NCBI GenBank assembly: GCA_900541685.1
Contig: UQKM01000025.1
Location: 1 to 26,122 of the forward strand
Direction of reading: 5' to 3'
Source of the DNA: an uncultured Collinsella sp.
Lineage (GTDB): Bacteria > Actinomycetota > Coriobacteriia > Coriobacteriales > Coriobacteriaceae
Length of the DNA stretch: 26,122 bases
This document shows, piece after piece, positions 15,651 through 23,579 of this stretch. Under the pieces are notes generated by a model, which saw only the letters and a program-made list of their open reading frames with translations, did not search any database and was not told where the DNA came from. How positions within the stretch are numbered: position 1 is the stretch's first letter; each line of letters opens with the position of its first letter. A program made the translations under genes and the position numbers.

Positions 15651-15691
15651 ATAAAACCTGCCAAAATAAACCTGTCCCTTTTTGGCAGGTT
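15648..15691. repeat. Hairpin repeat family B, copy B3 (right flank of the RAYT unit)
   Basis: It is an inverted copy of B2: arms AACCTGCCAAAA (15655-15666) and TTTTGGCAGGTT (15680-15691), core CCTGTCCC, and outer CCAGATAA matching the B2 tail. On - it starts on the carD stop codon (TAA, 15692-15690). Confidence 0.94.
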
Positions 15692-16175
15692 AGTTGAGGG
15701 CGGCTTGGGCTAGGCGGGCTTCGGCGTCCTCCTCGGTGACGCCCAGGGCCACGGCGAACTCCTCGATGGAGCGGCGCTTGGCTTCCTTGAGTACGCGCAT
15801 GTAGTAAGAGCTGGGCTTTTTATCTGCTTCCTCGGCCTGGCGAATGCGGTGCATCATGGTCTTTGCCACGCGGACCGTCTCGGGTGCGCCCAGCTTGAGC
15901 TGCTGCTTAAAGTGCGTCTCCTCGAGCGAGCTGTTGCGCTCGGTAAAGGTGTCGCACTCGAGCTCGTCATAATGGCTCAGCAGGTGCTCGGCATCTTGCT
16001 GGGAGATGGCGGCATGCAAACGATCGGCCTGCGCCACGGGGTACATGAGGATCGTCTGCGCATGTCCCTGCTTGGTCTCGAGCAACAGCATGGGCTGCGG
16101 CGTGTCGTCCCTAAAACCGACGACGGTGCAGACTCCCTGACCCGGATGAATGACGTGTTGACCGATTGAGAACAT
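15690..16175 (-). CDS. carD: CarD-family transcriptional regulator
   Basis: The 161-residue protein has an N-terminal CarD/TRCF RNA-polymerase-interacting domain at residues 1-60 (SIGQHVIHPGQGVCTVVGF) and a helical C-terminal half with a basic segment KEAKRRSIEEFAVALG near residue 130. CarD binds the RNA polymerase beta subunit and, in mycobacteria, stabilises open promoter complexes. The start is certain: GGAGGT lies 4 bases upstream. It is transcribed divergently from argS across a 342-base spacer that holds repeated motifs. Its stop codon lies inside repeat B3, so the 3' end of the message will fold. Confidence 0.92.
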   Translation of the reverse strand: MFSIGQHVIHPGQGVCTVVGFRDDTPQPMLLLETKQGHAQTILMYPVAQADRLHAAISQQDAEHLLSHYDELECDTFTERNSSLEETHFKQQLKLGAPETVRVAKTMMHRIRQAEEADKKPSSYYMRVLKEAKRRSIEEFAVALGVTEEDAEARLAQAALN

Positions 16176-16517
16176 GCTACCTCCAACTTATACGAATTTG
16201 CGTATGTCTAGAATACCACGCTGACGTGCGCAAACCCTGACTTTATGCAGGAAAAGCACACAACTCCGATAGGTAAGAGTATTCGATATGATGCACCGCT
16301 CATTCACATGTTTATGCAGTTCAAACGCGTGCATAATCTGCAGGAAAACCGCCAACTTTGTACAGCCGTGCAAGAGCAGTAGTCATTTTTGTGCATATGC
16401 AATATCGATTGGCTTTACCCTGCGACAGTGTGCGTCGCTTGTGATAGAGTGCTACAAACTCTGGCTTTTGCCCTACGAGTGACCAAGAGCTCGGGGGCTT
16501 TAACACAAGGAGGATCT
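16176..16517. promoter_or_regulatory. Divergent carD-argS spacer with repeated motifs
   Basis: The spacer is AT-richer than its flanks. TGCAGGAAAA occurs twice in the same direction (16246-16255 and 16339-16348), each followed a few bases later by CAACT. TTTATGCAG occurs twice (16242-16250, 16311-16319). TTATGCA (16312-16318) and TGCATAA (16330-16336) form an inverted repeat. CATATGCAATAT follows at 16395-16406. These may be binding sites for one regulator. No T-box or known riboswitch is apparent. Confidence 0.5.
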
Positions 16518-18371
16518 ATGCCCGAGAAGATTGAAGAGCTGGTACGCGCTGCGCTTGCTGCGGCCCAGGAGGCCGGCGACCTTTCCGCATTTGAACTTGA
16601 CGATTGCGCCATCGAGCGACCGGCTGATACTTCTCATGGCGAGTGGACCTCCACCATGGCCCTGAAGTCCGCCAAGCTGGCTCACTGCGCCCCGCGCAAG
16701 ATCGCCGAGGCCGTCGTTGCCCATATGCCCGAGGACCCTGCGATTGAGAAGGTTGAGATTGCCGGCCCTGGCTTCATCAACTTCTACCTCTCCGTTGCCG
16801 TCAAGAATGCCATCTTTGGCGAGGCCCGCGAGAAGGGTATGGATTTCGCTAAGTCCAACGTCGGTGGTGGCCTGAAGACCCAGGTCGAGTTCGTTTCCGC
16901 CAACCCCGTCGGCCCCATGCACATTGGTCACGGCCGCTGGGCCGCTCTGGGCGACTCCCTTTGCCGCGTCATGGACCACGCCGGTTACGACATCCAGCGT
17001 GAGTTCTACATCAATGACCACGGCTCTCAGATGAACACCTTCGGCAACTCCATCAGCACGCGCTATATGCAGCTTGCCGACATCATCGCCAAGCAGGGCG
17101 TTGATATCGACGAGGCTCACAAGCTGCTGATCGCCGACCGTGACGCCTTTGTTGCCGACGAGAACGACGAGCACCCCGAGACCCATCCCTACCAGGACAA
17201 CTTTGCCGAGACTCTGGGCAAGGACTCCTACGGCGGCGATTACATCATCGACGAGGCTGCCGAGTTCTGGCGCACTGACGGCGACAAGTGGGTCGAGGCC
17301 GATCCGCAGGAGCGCATGGAGAGCTTCCGTGAGCGCGGCTATGTGAAGATGGTCGACAACATGCGCGACCTCTGCCACGCCGTCAATTGCGACTTCGATC
17401 GTTGGTACTCCGAGCGCTCGCTGTACGTGAAGGACACCGAGGGCGAGACCGCCGGCACTTCCGCCGTCGACCGCGCTTTCGAGAAGCTCGACAAGATGGG
17501 CTACCTCTACACCAAGGACGGCGCCCTGTGGTTCCGTTCCACCGACCTGGGCGACGACAAGGACCGCGTCCTGATCAAGTCCGACGGCGAGTACACCTAC
17601 TTCGCCTCCGACGTTGCCTATCACTGGGACAAGTTCCAGCGCGTCGACCACGTCATCGACATCTGGGGCGCCGACCACCACGGCTACATCGAGCGCGTCC
17701 GCTGCGTCTGCGACGCTCTCGGTTACCCCGGCAAGTTCGAGGTTCTTCTGGGCCAGCTCGTCAACCTGCTGCGCAACGGCAAGCCCGTCCGTATGTCCAA
17801 GCGCAAGGGCACCATGGTGACCCTGCAGGAGCTCGTCGACGAGGTCGGCTCTGACGCCGCCCGCTACACGCTCATCTCCAAGAGCTCCAACCAGATGGTC
17901 GACTTCGACATCGAGGCAGTTAAGAAGCGCGACAACTCCAACCCGGTGTACTACGTGCAGTACGCTCACGCCCGCGTGTGCTCCATCCTGCGCCGTGCCG
18001 CTGACGTTACGCCCGAGCAGGCTGACGAGATGGGCATGAAGGCCGTCGCCGCCAAGGCCATTGGCGAGAACGTCGATTACTCGCTGCTGACCGACCCGAC
18101 CGAGCTCGCCCTGTCGCGTAAGCTCAACGAGCTCACCGACCTTATCGGTAGCTGCGCTCGCGACCGCGCTCCGTTCCGTCTGACGCACTTTGCCGAGGAG
18201 CTCGCCGGTGACTTCCACAGCTTCTATGCTGCCTGCCAGGTTCTGCCGAGCGAGGGCCGTCCCGTCGACCCCGAGCTTTCGCGCGCCCGTCTGGCCGCTT
18301 GCGACGCCGTCCGCGTGACGCTCGCCCTGGTGCTTACCCTCGTTGGCGTTTCCGCACCCGAGCAGATGTAA
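16518..18371 (+). CDS. argS: Arginine-tRNA ligase
   Basis: This class I synthetase charges tRNA-Arg and needs the tRNA for amino-acid activation. The 617-residue protein has the N-terminal ArgRS-specific domain (residues 1-120, ending in IAGPGFINFYLS), the HIGH motif in SANPVGPMHIGHGRW near residues 134-138, a KMSKS-type loop (RMSKRKGTMVTLQELVDEVG, near residue 425) and the C-terminal DALR anticodon-binding domain, beginning near NPVYYVQYAHARVCSIL. The start follows AAGGAGG at the ideal distance; an ATG at 16389 lies in the spacer and is rejected. A clean terminator follows. Confidence 0.97.
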   Translation: MPEKIEELVRAALAAAQEAGDLSAFELDDCAIERPADTSHGEWTSTMALKSAKLAHCAPRKIAEAVVAHMPEDPAIEKVEIAGPGFINFYLSVAVKNAIFGEAREKGMDFAKSNVGGGLKTQVEFVSANPVGPMHIGHGRWAALGDSLCRVMDHAGYDIQREFYINDHGSQMNTFGNSISTRYMQLADIIAKQGVDIDEAHKLLIADRDAFVADENDEHPETHPYQDNFAETLGKDSYGGDYIIDEAAEFWRTDGDKWVEADPQERMESFRERGYVKMVDNMRDLCHAVNCDFDRWYSERSLYVKDTEGETAGTSAVDRAFEKLDKMGYLYTKDGALWFRSTDLGDDKDRVLIKSDGEYTYFASDVAYHWDKFQRVDHVIDIWGADHHGYIERVRCVCDALGYPGKFEVLLGQLVNLLRNGKPVRMSKRKGTMVTLQELVDEVGSDAARYTLISKSSNQMVDFDIEAVKKRDNSNPVYYVQYAHARVCSILRRAADVTPEQADEMGMKAVAAKAIGENVDYSLLTDPTELALSRKLNELTDLIGSCARDRAPFRLTHFAEELAGDFHSFYAACQVLPSEGRPVDPELSRARLAACDAVRVTLALVLTLVGVSAPEQM

Positions 18372-18416
18372 TCTGCGGGTCGTTTGACCGTACAGACTTG
18401 GTTGAACTAAGCCTTG

Positions 18417-18449
18417 AAAGCCCGATCTCCTACGGAGGTCGGGCTTTTT
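18417..18449 (+). terminator. Rho-independent terminator after argS
   Basis: AAAGCCCGATCTCC (18417-18430) pairs with GGAGGTCGGGCTTT (18434-18447), allowing one G-U pair, followed by a T-run. Confidence 0.92.
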
Positions 18450-18534
18450 GTGTTTGACGGGACTATTCGGTTTGCTGGAAAATGCTACCAAATCGCAACT
18501 ATACCGGTTTACGGGGCTGAATCGTCAGTTGGCG

Positions 18535-18609
18535 ACCATGGCGCCGATAGCGAAATTAAAATCGCAGGTAGACGGTTTATTGTTTCTTGAAAATGCAGGG
18601 TATGGTTGG
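18535..18609 (+). repeat. Diverged direct repeat, copy 1
   Basis: It aligns without gaps to 18761-18835; by hand count about 49 of 72 positions match from the ATG onward. Shared blocks include ACCATG, ATTAAAA, CGCAGGTAG, TTGTTT and GGGTATGGT. Confidence 0.75.
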
Positions 18610-18654
18610 CTCTCATCATTCTGGCCCCGTAATCCGGCATAGTTTTGAAAACTA

Positions 18655-18689
18655 CCCCTTGGGGACGGGGGAAACGAATCATTTTTGTC
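18655..18689. repeat. Hairpin repeat family D, degenerate copy D2
   Basis: GGGGACGGGGG followed by AATCATTTTT matches the right half of D1 (7187-7234). The left arm is not conserved. Confidence 0.45.
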
Positions 18690-18760
18690 TCGTGGAGGGG
18701 TGGCGCAGACCCGTCCGCCACGAATCGGGCTCATCTCCTACGTTTGGACGCATATCCCGA

Positions 18761-18835
18761 ACCATGCCGAAAAGTACGATATTAAAACCGCAGGTAGCAG
18801 ACTCGTTGTTTTTGAAAAAACAAGGGTATGGTCAG
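18761..18835 (+). repeat. Diverged direct repeat, copy 2
   Basis: This is the partner of 18535-18609, offset by 226 bases. It contains a near-perfect palindrome, TTGTTTTTGAAAAAACAA, that is decayed in copy 1. Confidence 0.75.
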
Positions 18836-18950
18836 ACGCCCGGGGGCAAATGTAGTAGATGGGCGCGATTCGCGGCGCAGCCATTCCGGATGCCACGGCT
18901 TCGCTCCTCTGGCGCGACATTTCAAGGCGCTTTTGATCAAGACGCTTTTG

Positions 18951-18997
18951 AGGAAGAGTGTCCCTTTTGACTAGCCGTTTAAGAACGTCCCCAATGA
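18951..18997. repeat. Hairpin repeat family C, copy C2
   Basis: GAGTGTCCC and AACGTCCCCA are separated by the same 19 bases as in C1 (10764-10812, read on -), but the hairpin arms are lost. Confidence 0.55.
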
Positions 18998-19002
18998 CTA
19001 AG

Positions 19003-19030
19003 TTGCAGGTGGTTGCGGTTGTGTTACACT
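19003..19030 (+). promoter_or_regulatory. Probable rho promoter
   Basis: TTGCAG (19003-19008) and TACACT (19025-19030, fitting TAnnnT) are 16 bases apart. Transcription from about 19037 would give a leader of some 140 bases containing small hairpins, such as CCGTCG/CGACGG near 19077-19100 and CCCTG/CAGGG near 19113-19133. Confidence 0.55.
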
Positions 19031-19175
19031 AACGCTGCGTGTATGACGCAATCATCTCGATACAGATCAATGATGCCCGTCGCTCACTCGACGGAGCTAG
19101 ACTGTTTAGCCGCCCTGAAGGTATATGCAGGGAGCATGTGATCACAGGGCTTGAAAAGAAAGTTGAGCAAACACT

Positions 19176-21794
19176 GTGTCTGATCAACAGCAAGAAAACG
19201 AAATAACGACGGCGCAAACCGCTCCCGCTGCACCGGTTGCGTCGGACCAGGTCGCGATGCCTGCACCGGCGCAGGCATCGGTTCCTGATGCCCCCAGGGC
19301 CGCTTCGACGTCTGCGCCCGCATCGGCTGAGAAGGTCGCGCCTGCTGCTGGCGAGGGAGTTGCCCCTGCGGCCGAAGAGGATGCCGCGCCCGTAAAGCCC
19401 AAGCGCACACGCCGTGCGCCTAAGCCCGCCGCTGACGGCGAGGAGGCTGCAAAGCCCAAGCGTCGCACGACGCGTGTCACGCGCGCGAAGCGACCCGTTG
19501 CCGCCGATGCCTCGGCCCCCATTTCCGATGAGGTTGCACAGGCCCGCGCGCTGGCACAAATCAGCGAGGCTCAGGTTGTGCGCGCCCGTCGCCGTGCTGC
19601 CGAGCTTGAGGCCGCAGCTCTGACCGAGCTGGTGGCTCCGGCCGTATTCGAGGCGAATACGGCCACCGAGACCCCTGTCGCGGGGCAGCCGACCGAGAAG
19701 CCGGCTCCGCGCACGCGTCGTCGTGCGGCCAAGTCTCAGCTGGATGCTGAGCAGGCGGCTCAAGAGTCCGGTGAAGCTCCGGCTCGTTCTGCGGTAGGGG
19801 AGGGTGCGCAGCCCTCTGAGTCTGCAGCACCTGCCGAGGCCAACGAGGTTCCCGTTGTCGATCCTGCTCTTCGTCCGCACCGTCGCGGCCGCAAGCCCAA
19901 GGCCTTCGTCGAGGCCGAGAAGGCTGCCGCTGCCGCTGCAGCAGCCGCAGCGCAGGACGCCGCGATGACCGCCGCGCCCGCGCCCGTCGCCGACGCTCCT
20001 GCCCAGGGAGCCGCTGCCACCGAGGCCGACGCACCCGCCGAGGGCGAGCCCGCCGATGTTCGCCCCGGTCGCAGCCGTCGCACGGCCGATAAGCGCTCGT
20101 CCAAGGCCAAGGGTTCGAAAAAGGACGCGTCCGAGGATTCTGGCAACGAGGTCGCCGGGGCGGCCGTCGACTCCGCTCCCGATGCCGAGAACGCCGGTCA
20201 GCCGGCAGCCGAGAAGCCCAAGCGTACGCGCAAGAAGTCTGCAAAGGCTAAGGCCGCCGAGCAGCAGGTCGATGCCGAGCCCAATGCCGATGCCGATACC
20301 AAGGCCGATAATAAAGTCCCGGCCGACACCGACGCCGCAACTCCGGCGGCCGAGGGCGCCACGACCGCCGAGACCGATGATAGCGCCCGCCCCAACCGCC
20401 GTCAGCACAAGCGTAACGACGAGCGCAACGAGCGCAAAGACGAACGCAACAACGACCGCCGTAACCGTCAACGCGATCGCAAGCAGCGCAACAAGGAGCG
20501 TAACGCCGCCCCGACCGAGCCTACGCTTTCGCGCGAGGAACTCGCGGCTATGAAGGTCGCCGAGCTGCGCGAAAAGGCCAAGGAGTTCGAGATCGAGACG
20601 ACCGGCAAGAAGAAGGCCGAGCTCGTCGAGGAAATCTACACCACCGCTGCGAAGGCCGAGGGCTTCCGCGACATCAAGGGCATTCTGCAGATTCGCCCGG
20701 ACAGCTCCGGCATCATCCATGCCCACGGCTACATGAAGTCCAGCGACGACGCCTTTGTCCCCGCATATCTCATCCGCTCCGCACGCCTGCGTACAGGTGA
20801 TGTGATCGAGGGCTCGCTGCGCCCCTCACGCGGCGGCGACAAGCGCGCCGGCCTCGCCAAGATCACGACCGTTAACGGCATGGATCCCGAGCAGATCCGC
20901 AATCGCCCCAAGTTCGGCGACCTTACCCCGGTCTATCCCAATGAGCCGCTGCGCATGGAGCACGGCAAGGATTCCATCACCGGTCGCGCCATCGACATCG
21001 TGTCGCCGATCGGCAAGGGCCAGCGTGGCCTGATCGTGTCGCCACCAAAAGCCGGCAAGACCACGATCCTCAAGAAGATCTGCCAGTCTATCTCGATCAA
21101 CAATCCCGAGGTGCACCTCATCTGCCTGCTCGTCGACGAGCGCCCCGAAGAGGTCACTGACATGCAGCGCTCCATCAAGGGCGAGGTCGTGGCCTCGACC
21201 TTCGATATGCCCGCCGACAACCATACTCGCGTGGCAGAGCTCGTGATCGAGCGTGCCAAACGCATCGTGGAACTGGGTGGCGATGTCGTGGTGGTGCTCG
21301 ACTCCATCACGCGCCTTGCCCGCGCCTACAACCTGGCCGCTCCCGCCTCGGGCCGTATCCTGTCGGGCGGCGTCGATTCGGCGGCCCTGTATCCGCCCAA
21401 GCGCTTCCTGGGTGCAGCCCGCAATATCGAGAACGGCGGCTCGCTCACCATCCTGGCTTCCGCCCTTATCGATACCGGCTCCAAGATGGACGAGGTCATC
21501 TTTGAGGAGTTCAAGGGTACCGGCAACATGGAGCTCAAGCTCGACCGCGATCTTGCCGACCGCCGCATCTTCCCGGCCATCGACCCCGTTGCCTCCGGCA
21601 CGCGCAACGAGGACCTGCTGGTCGACGAGCAGATGCGCCCGTTTGTCTTTGGCCTGCGCCGTATCCTCGCCGGTATGAACAATACCGAGCGCGCGGCCGC
21701 ATCGTTTATCAAGGGCCTCAAGGGCACTAATACCAACCAGGAGTTCCTGGTGCGTTCGGCAAAGAAGCACAGCGATTACGAGCAGACGTTCTAA
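19176..21794 (+). CDS. rho: Transcription termination factor Rho with long disordered N-terminal extension
   Basis: Rho is a hexameric RNA-dependent ATPase that ends transcription. The C-terminal 420 residues are canonical: Rho_N (about 453-490), the RNA-binding cold-shock-like domain (about 495-560), Walker A in SPPKAGKTT (near 624), Walker B in VVVVLDSITR (near 708), and the conserved LLVDERPEEVTDM and SGGVDSAALYPPKRFLGAARN (given here as SGGVDSAALYPPKRF). At 872 residues it is about twice the E. coli size. The first 450 residues are low-complexity Ala/Pro/Glu/Lys with a poly-Ala run near 250 and a very basic Arg/Asn/Asp/Lys tract at about 408-445, probably extra RNA contacts. Insertions of this kind are known in actinobacterial Rho. 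The start is GTG at 19176, chosen because no ATG precedes the conserved part closely and the frame is open from there; the ribosome binding site is weak. Confidence 0.95.
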   Translation: MSDQQQENEITTAQTAPAAPVASDQVAMPAPAQASVPDAPRAASTSAPASAEKVAPAAGEGVAPAAEEDAAPVKPKRTRRAPKPAADGEEAAKPKRRTTRVTRAKRPVAADASAPISDEVAQARALAQISEAQVVRARRRAAELEAAALTELVAPAVFEANTATETPVAGQPTEKPAPRTRRRAAKSQLDAEQAAQESGEAPARSAVGEGAQPSESAAPAEANEVPVVDPALRPHRRGRKPKAFVEAEKAAAAAAAAAAQDAAMTAAPAPVADAPAQGAAATEADAPAEGEPADVRPGRSRRTADKRSSKAKGSKKDASEDSGNEVAGAAVDSAPDAENAGQPAAEKPKRTRKKSAKAKAAEQQVDAEPNADADTKADNKVPADTDAATPAAEGATTAETDDSARPNRRQHKRNDERNERKDERNNDRRNRQRDRKQRNKERNAAPTEPTLSREELAAMKVAELREKAKEFEIETTGKKKAELVEEIYTTAAKAEGFRDIKGILQIRPDSSGIIHAHGYMKSSDDAFVPAYLIRSARLRTGDVIEGSLRPSRGGDKRAGLAKITTVNGMDPEQIRNRPKFGDLTPVYPNEPLRMEHGKDSITGRAIDIVSPIGKGQRGLIVSPPKAGKTTILKKICQSISINNPEVHLICLLVDERPEEVTDMQRSIKGEVVASTFDMPADNHTRVAELVIERAKRIVELGGDVVVVLDSITRLARAYNLAAPASGRILSGGVDSAALYPPKRFLGAARNIENGGSLTILASALIDTGSKMDEVIFEEFKGTGNMELKLDRDLADRRIFPAIDPVASGTRNEDLLVDEQMRPFVFGLRRILAGMNNTERAAASFIKGLKGTNTNQEFLVRSAKKHSDYEQTF

Positions 21795-21833
21795 GTCGCT
21801 CGCTGCACGCGACAACAACCATAGATATGCCAG

Positions 21834-21863
21834 AAGGGCCGGGTTTAGATCCTGGCCCTTTTC
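21834..21863 (+). terminator. Rho-independent terminator after rho
   Basis: AAGGGCCGGG (21834-21843) pairs with CCTGGCCCTT (21851-21860), with a G-U pair, followed by TTTT. Confidence 0.88.
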
Positions 21864-21940
21864 GTATAGCCGCTCGCCAGCGATTATTGACCTCACGACC
21901 GGCAAGCAGCGATTTTCCCGTTTCAATCCCGCTTCGTCGC

Positions 21941-21969
21941 TTGCAATCCCCAAGGGGGTTTCGCATAAT
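21941..21969 (+). promoter_or_regulatory. Promoter of the two-TM unknown gene
   Basis: TTGCAA (21941-21946) and CATAAT (21964-21969) are 17 bases apart. The spacer includes the palindrome CCCCAAGGGG. The leader to the start codon is about 130 bases, with nothing else recognised. Confidence 0.7.
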
Positions 21970-22105
21970 AGCTGTTAAGCTTCGCGACGGAAAACGCAGA
22001 TGAAACGAACCACATACCGTTGCTTTGGGGCATAGCCCCGCTTCATCTTCTCTCGCGCAGCCAACTGAATGATGCGATTTGGGTGCTGGAAGATGGGGAG
22101 AGCTC

Positions 22106-23572
22106 ATGGCTTCTTCTGATGCAACACAACGAGCAGTCCTTGCTGGACTTTCCTGCGGAATCGGCCTTGCCGCTCCCGTGGTGATGTATGCTGCCACGCT
22201 GCCGTTTTCGTCGGTGAACGAGACGGTCGTCGCGGGCGCTGTTCCCTTTGCCGTGGGTGCGGTGGCGGGCGTGGGTATCTATGCCGCCTCGCTCGGCATT
22301 TCTGAATATCGCGCGCAGCATGCCGAGCGCCTGTTCCAGCCCGACGCCATGGGTGGCGCTGCGAACGTCAACCAGCATCAAGATGAGTTCCAGACCGCCT
22401 CGATGCCCGCCCACCAGCAGTGGGCTGCCCCTCAGGGCGTTGCTGCTGCGGCTCCTGCCGTTCAGGCAAACGCCGCGCAGCCCTCTTCGGTTTTCTCTGG
22501 CCTGACCGGTGCCTTCCAGCGCCGTCGTGCCGACGATGGCGTCCCCACCATCGCCCGTGCCGCAGACGCCATGAGCGAGGCCGACGCCTGGTCCATGATC
22601 GATAGCATGCTCGACGGCGATTCGCCGGTCAGTTGCGATCCCACGCGCTCACGCGACGTCTACCAGGTCGCTATCGACGAACTCACCTACGGCGGTAAGA
22701 CCGGCTCCTATAACCGCGATGACATCGCTGCCGCTGCGCGCGCCGTCTCGGGCTCTCATGCCGCTCCTGCGGGCAGCACGGCCGCCTTTGTGGCGCTCGT
22801 GGCTAACGCTGCCAACAACGCCGCCACAGCTCAATCCGTTACGTATGACACTGCCGTGCCCGTGACTCCGGCTGCTGCCGCCGCCGACCCCTATGCCGAC
22901 GAGCCGCTGGCCGTCGACGAGGAGACTATTGCCGCCCGTCGTGCTGCCGAAAGCTCGCTGTGGGGCGCTCCTGCACAGCAGCAGGCGGCGGAGGCAGTGC
23001 CGTACAACGTGAACCTTGCCAACATGCCGATCATCAGCGACGCCTCTGCTGCGGCTATCGATCTCGATGACCTTGACGAGCCGGTCATCTCGAATGACAT
23101 GCCGTATGTGGTCGCTGCCCCGGTCGATGTCCCGGCATCCGCGTCCCAGCCCGTCGCAGTCGACGAGTCTGTCGATGCGACTCCCGAGGAAGACGTCCCC
23201 ATGGCCGATTATTCGGGCCACGAGGGCATGTGGGCCGCCGCTGCCGCAATTTTGGACGAGGTCGTCGAGCCCGCTCCCGTTGCCGCTCCGGTGTTTACGC
23301 CTGCTCCTCAGCCCGCTGCCCCCGCTTACGTTGGTCGCCACAGCGCCGTGTTCCCCGAGGACACCGCGCGCATCTCGCGCGAAGGTATCGAGCGTGCCGA
23401 GGCCATCGCTGCCGGCATCATGGAGAACCGTCGTCACGAGCGCGTCAATCAGATTCTCGAGGAGGAGATCGACCGCCTGCAGTCTGCAGCGGTGAGGCGC
23501 ACGGGCCGTGCCTATCTGAGCGTTATCGAGGGTGGCACCGCCAGCTTTGAGCCGCTCTGTGCGGAGGCATAA
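22106..23572 (+). CDS. Two-TM, Ala/Pro-rich membrane protein, function unknown
   Basis: I do not recognise a family for this 488-residue protein. Two hydrophobic segments lie near the N-terminus (residues about 10-32 and 41-64), forming a hairpin. The rest, some 420 residues, is Ala/Asp/Val/Pro-rich and probably disordered and cytoplasmic, with short conserved-looking islands (DAWSMIDSMLDGDSPV near 162, SRDVYQVAIDELTYGGKTGS near 182). The C-terminus is helical and charged: EGIERAEAIAAGIMENRRHE and RVNQILEEEIDRLQSAAVRR, then RAYLSVIEGG. The start follows GGGGAG; an in-frame start at 22079 is less well placed. It is likely co-transcribed with the VanZ-like gene 7 bases downstream. Confidence 0.8.
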   Translation: MASSDATQRAVLAGLSCGIGLAAPVVMYAATLPFSSVNETVVAGAVPFAVGAVAGVGIYAASLGISEYRAQHAERLFQPDAMGGAANVNQHQDEFQTASMPAHQQWAAPQGVAAAAPAVQANAAQPSSVFSGLTGAFQRRRADDGVPTIARAADAMSEADAWSMIDSMLDGDSPVSCDPTRSRDVYQVAIDELTYGGKTGSYNRDDIAAAARAVSGSHAAPAGSTAAFVALVANAANNAATAQSVTYDTAVPVTPAAAAADPYADEPLAVDEETIAARRAAESSLWGAPAQQQAAEAVPYNVNLANMPIISDASAAAIDLDDLDEPVISNDMPYVVAAPVDVPASASQPVAVDESVDATPEEDVPMADYSGHEGMWAAAAAILDEVVEPAPVAAPVFTPAPQPAAPAYVGRHSAVFPEDTARISREGIERAEAIAAGIMENRRHERVNQILEEEIDRLQSAAVRRTGRAYLSVIEGGTASFEPLCAEA

Positions 23573-23579
23573 CTCCTGC

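Larger units (their letters stand above)
18450..19002. other. Long non-coding region between argS and rho
   Basis: No gene here is supported: the open frames lack ribosome binding sites and family features. The region holds the diverged direct repeat (18535-18609 and 18761-18835), a family-D-like segment (18655-18689), a small hairpin GTGGCG/CGCCAC (18700-18721) and a family-C copy (18951-18997). It looks like an accumulation of repeat remnants. Confidence 0.6.

Noticed and set aside
16176..16517. ARG boxes (ArgR sites) upstream of argS
   Set aside because: The TTATGCA/TGCATAA pair does not match the TGAAT-type ARG box, and the spacing is wrong.
18538..18970. Two small open frames starting at the ATG of each diverged repeat (34 and 68 codons)
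   Set aside because: Neither has a ribosome binding site. Differences between the copies are spread evenly over codon positions, and the tails after the repeat are unrelated.
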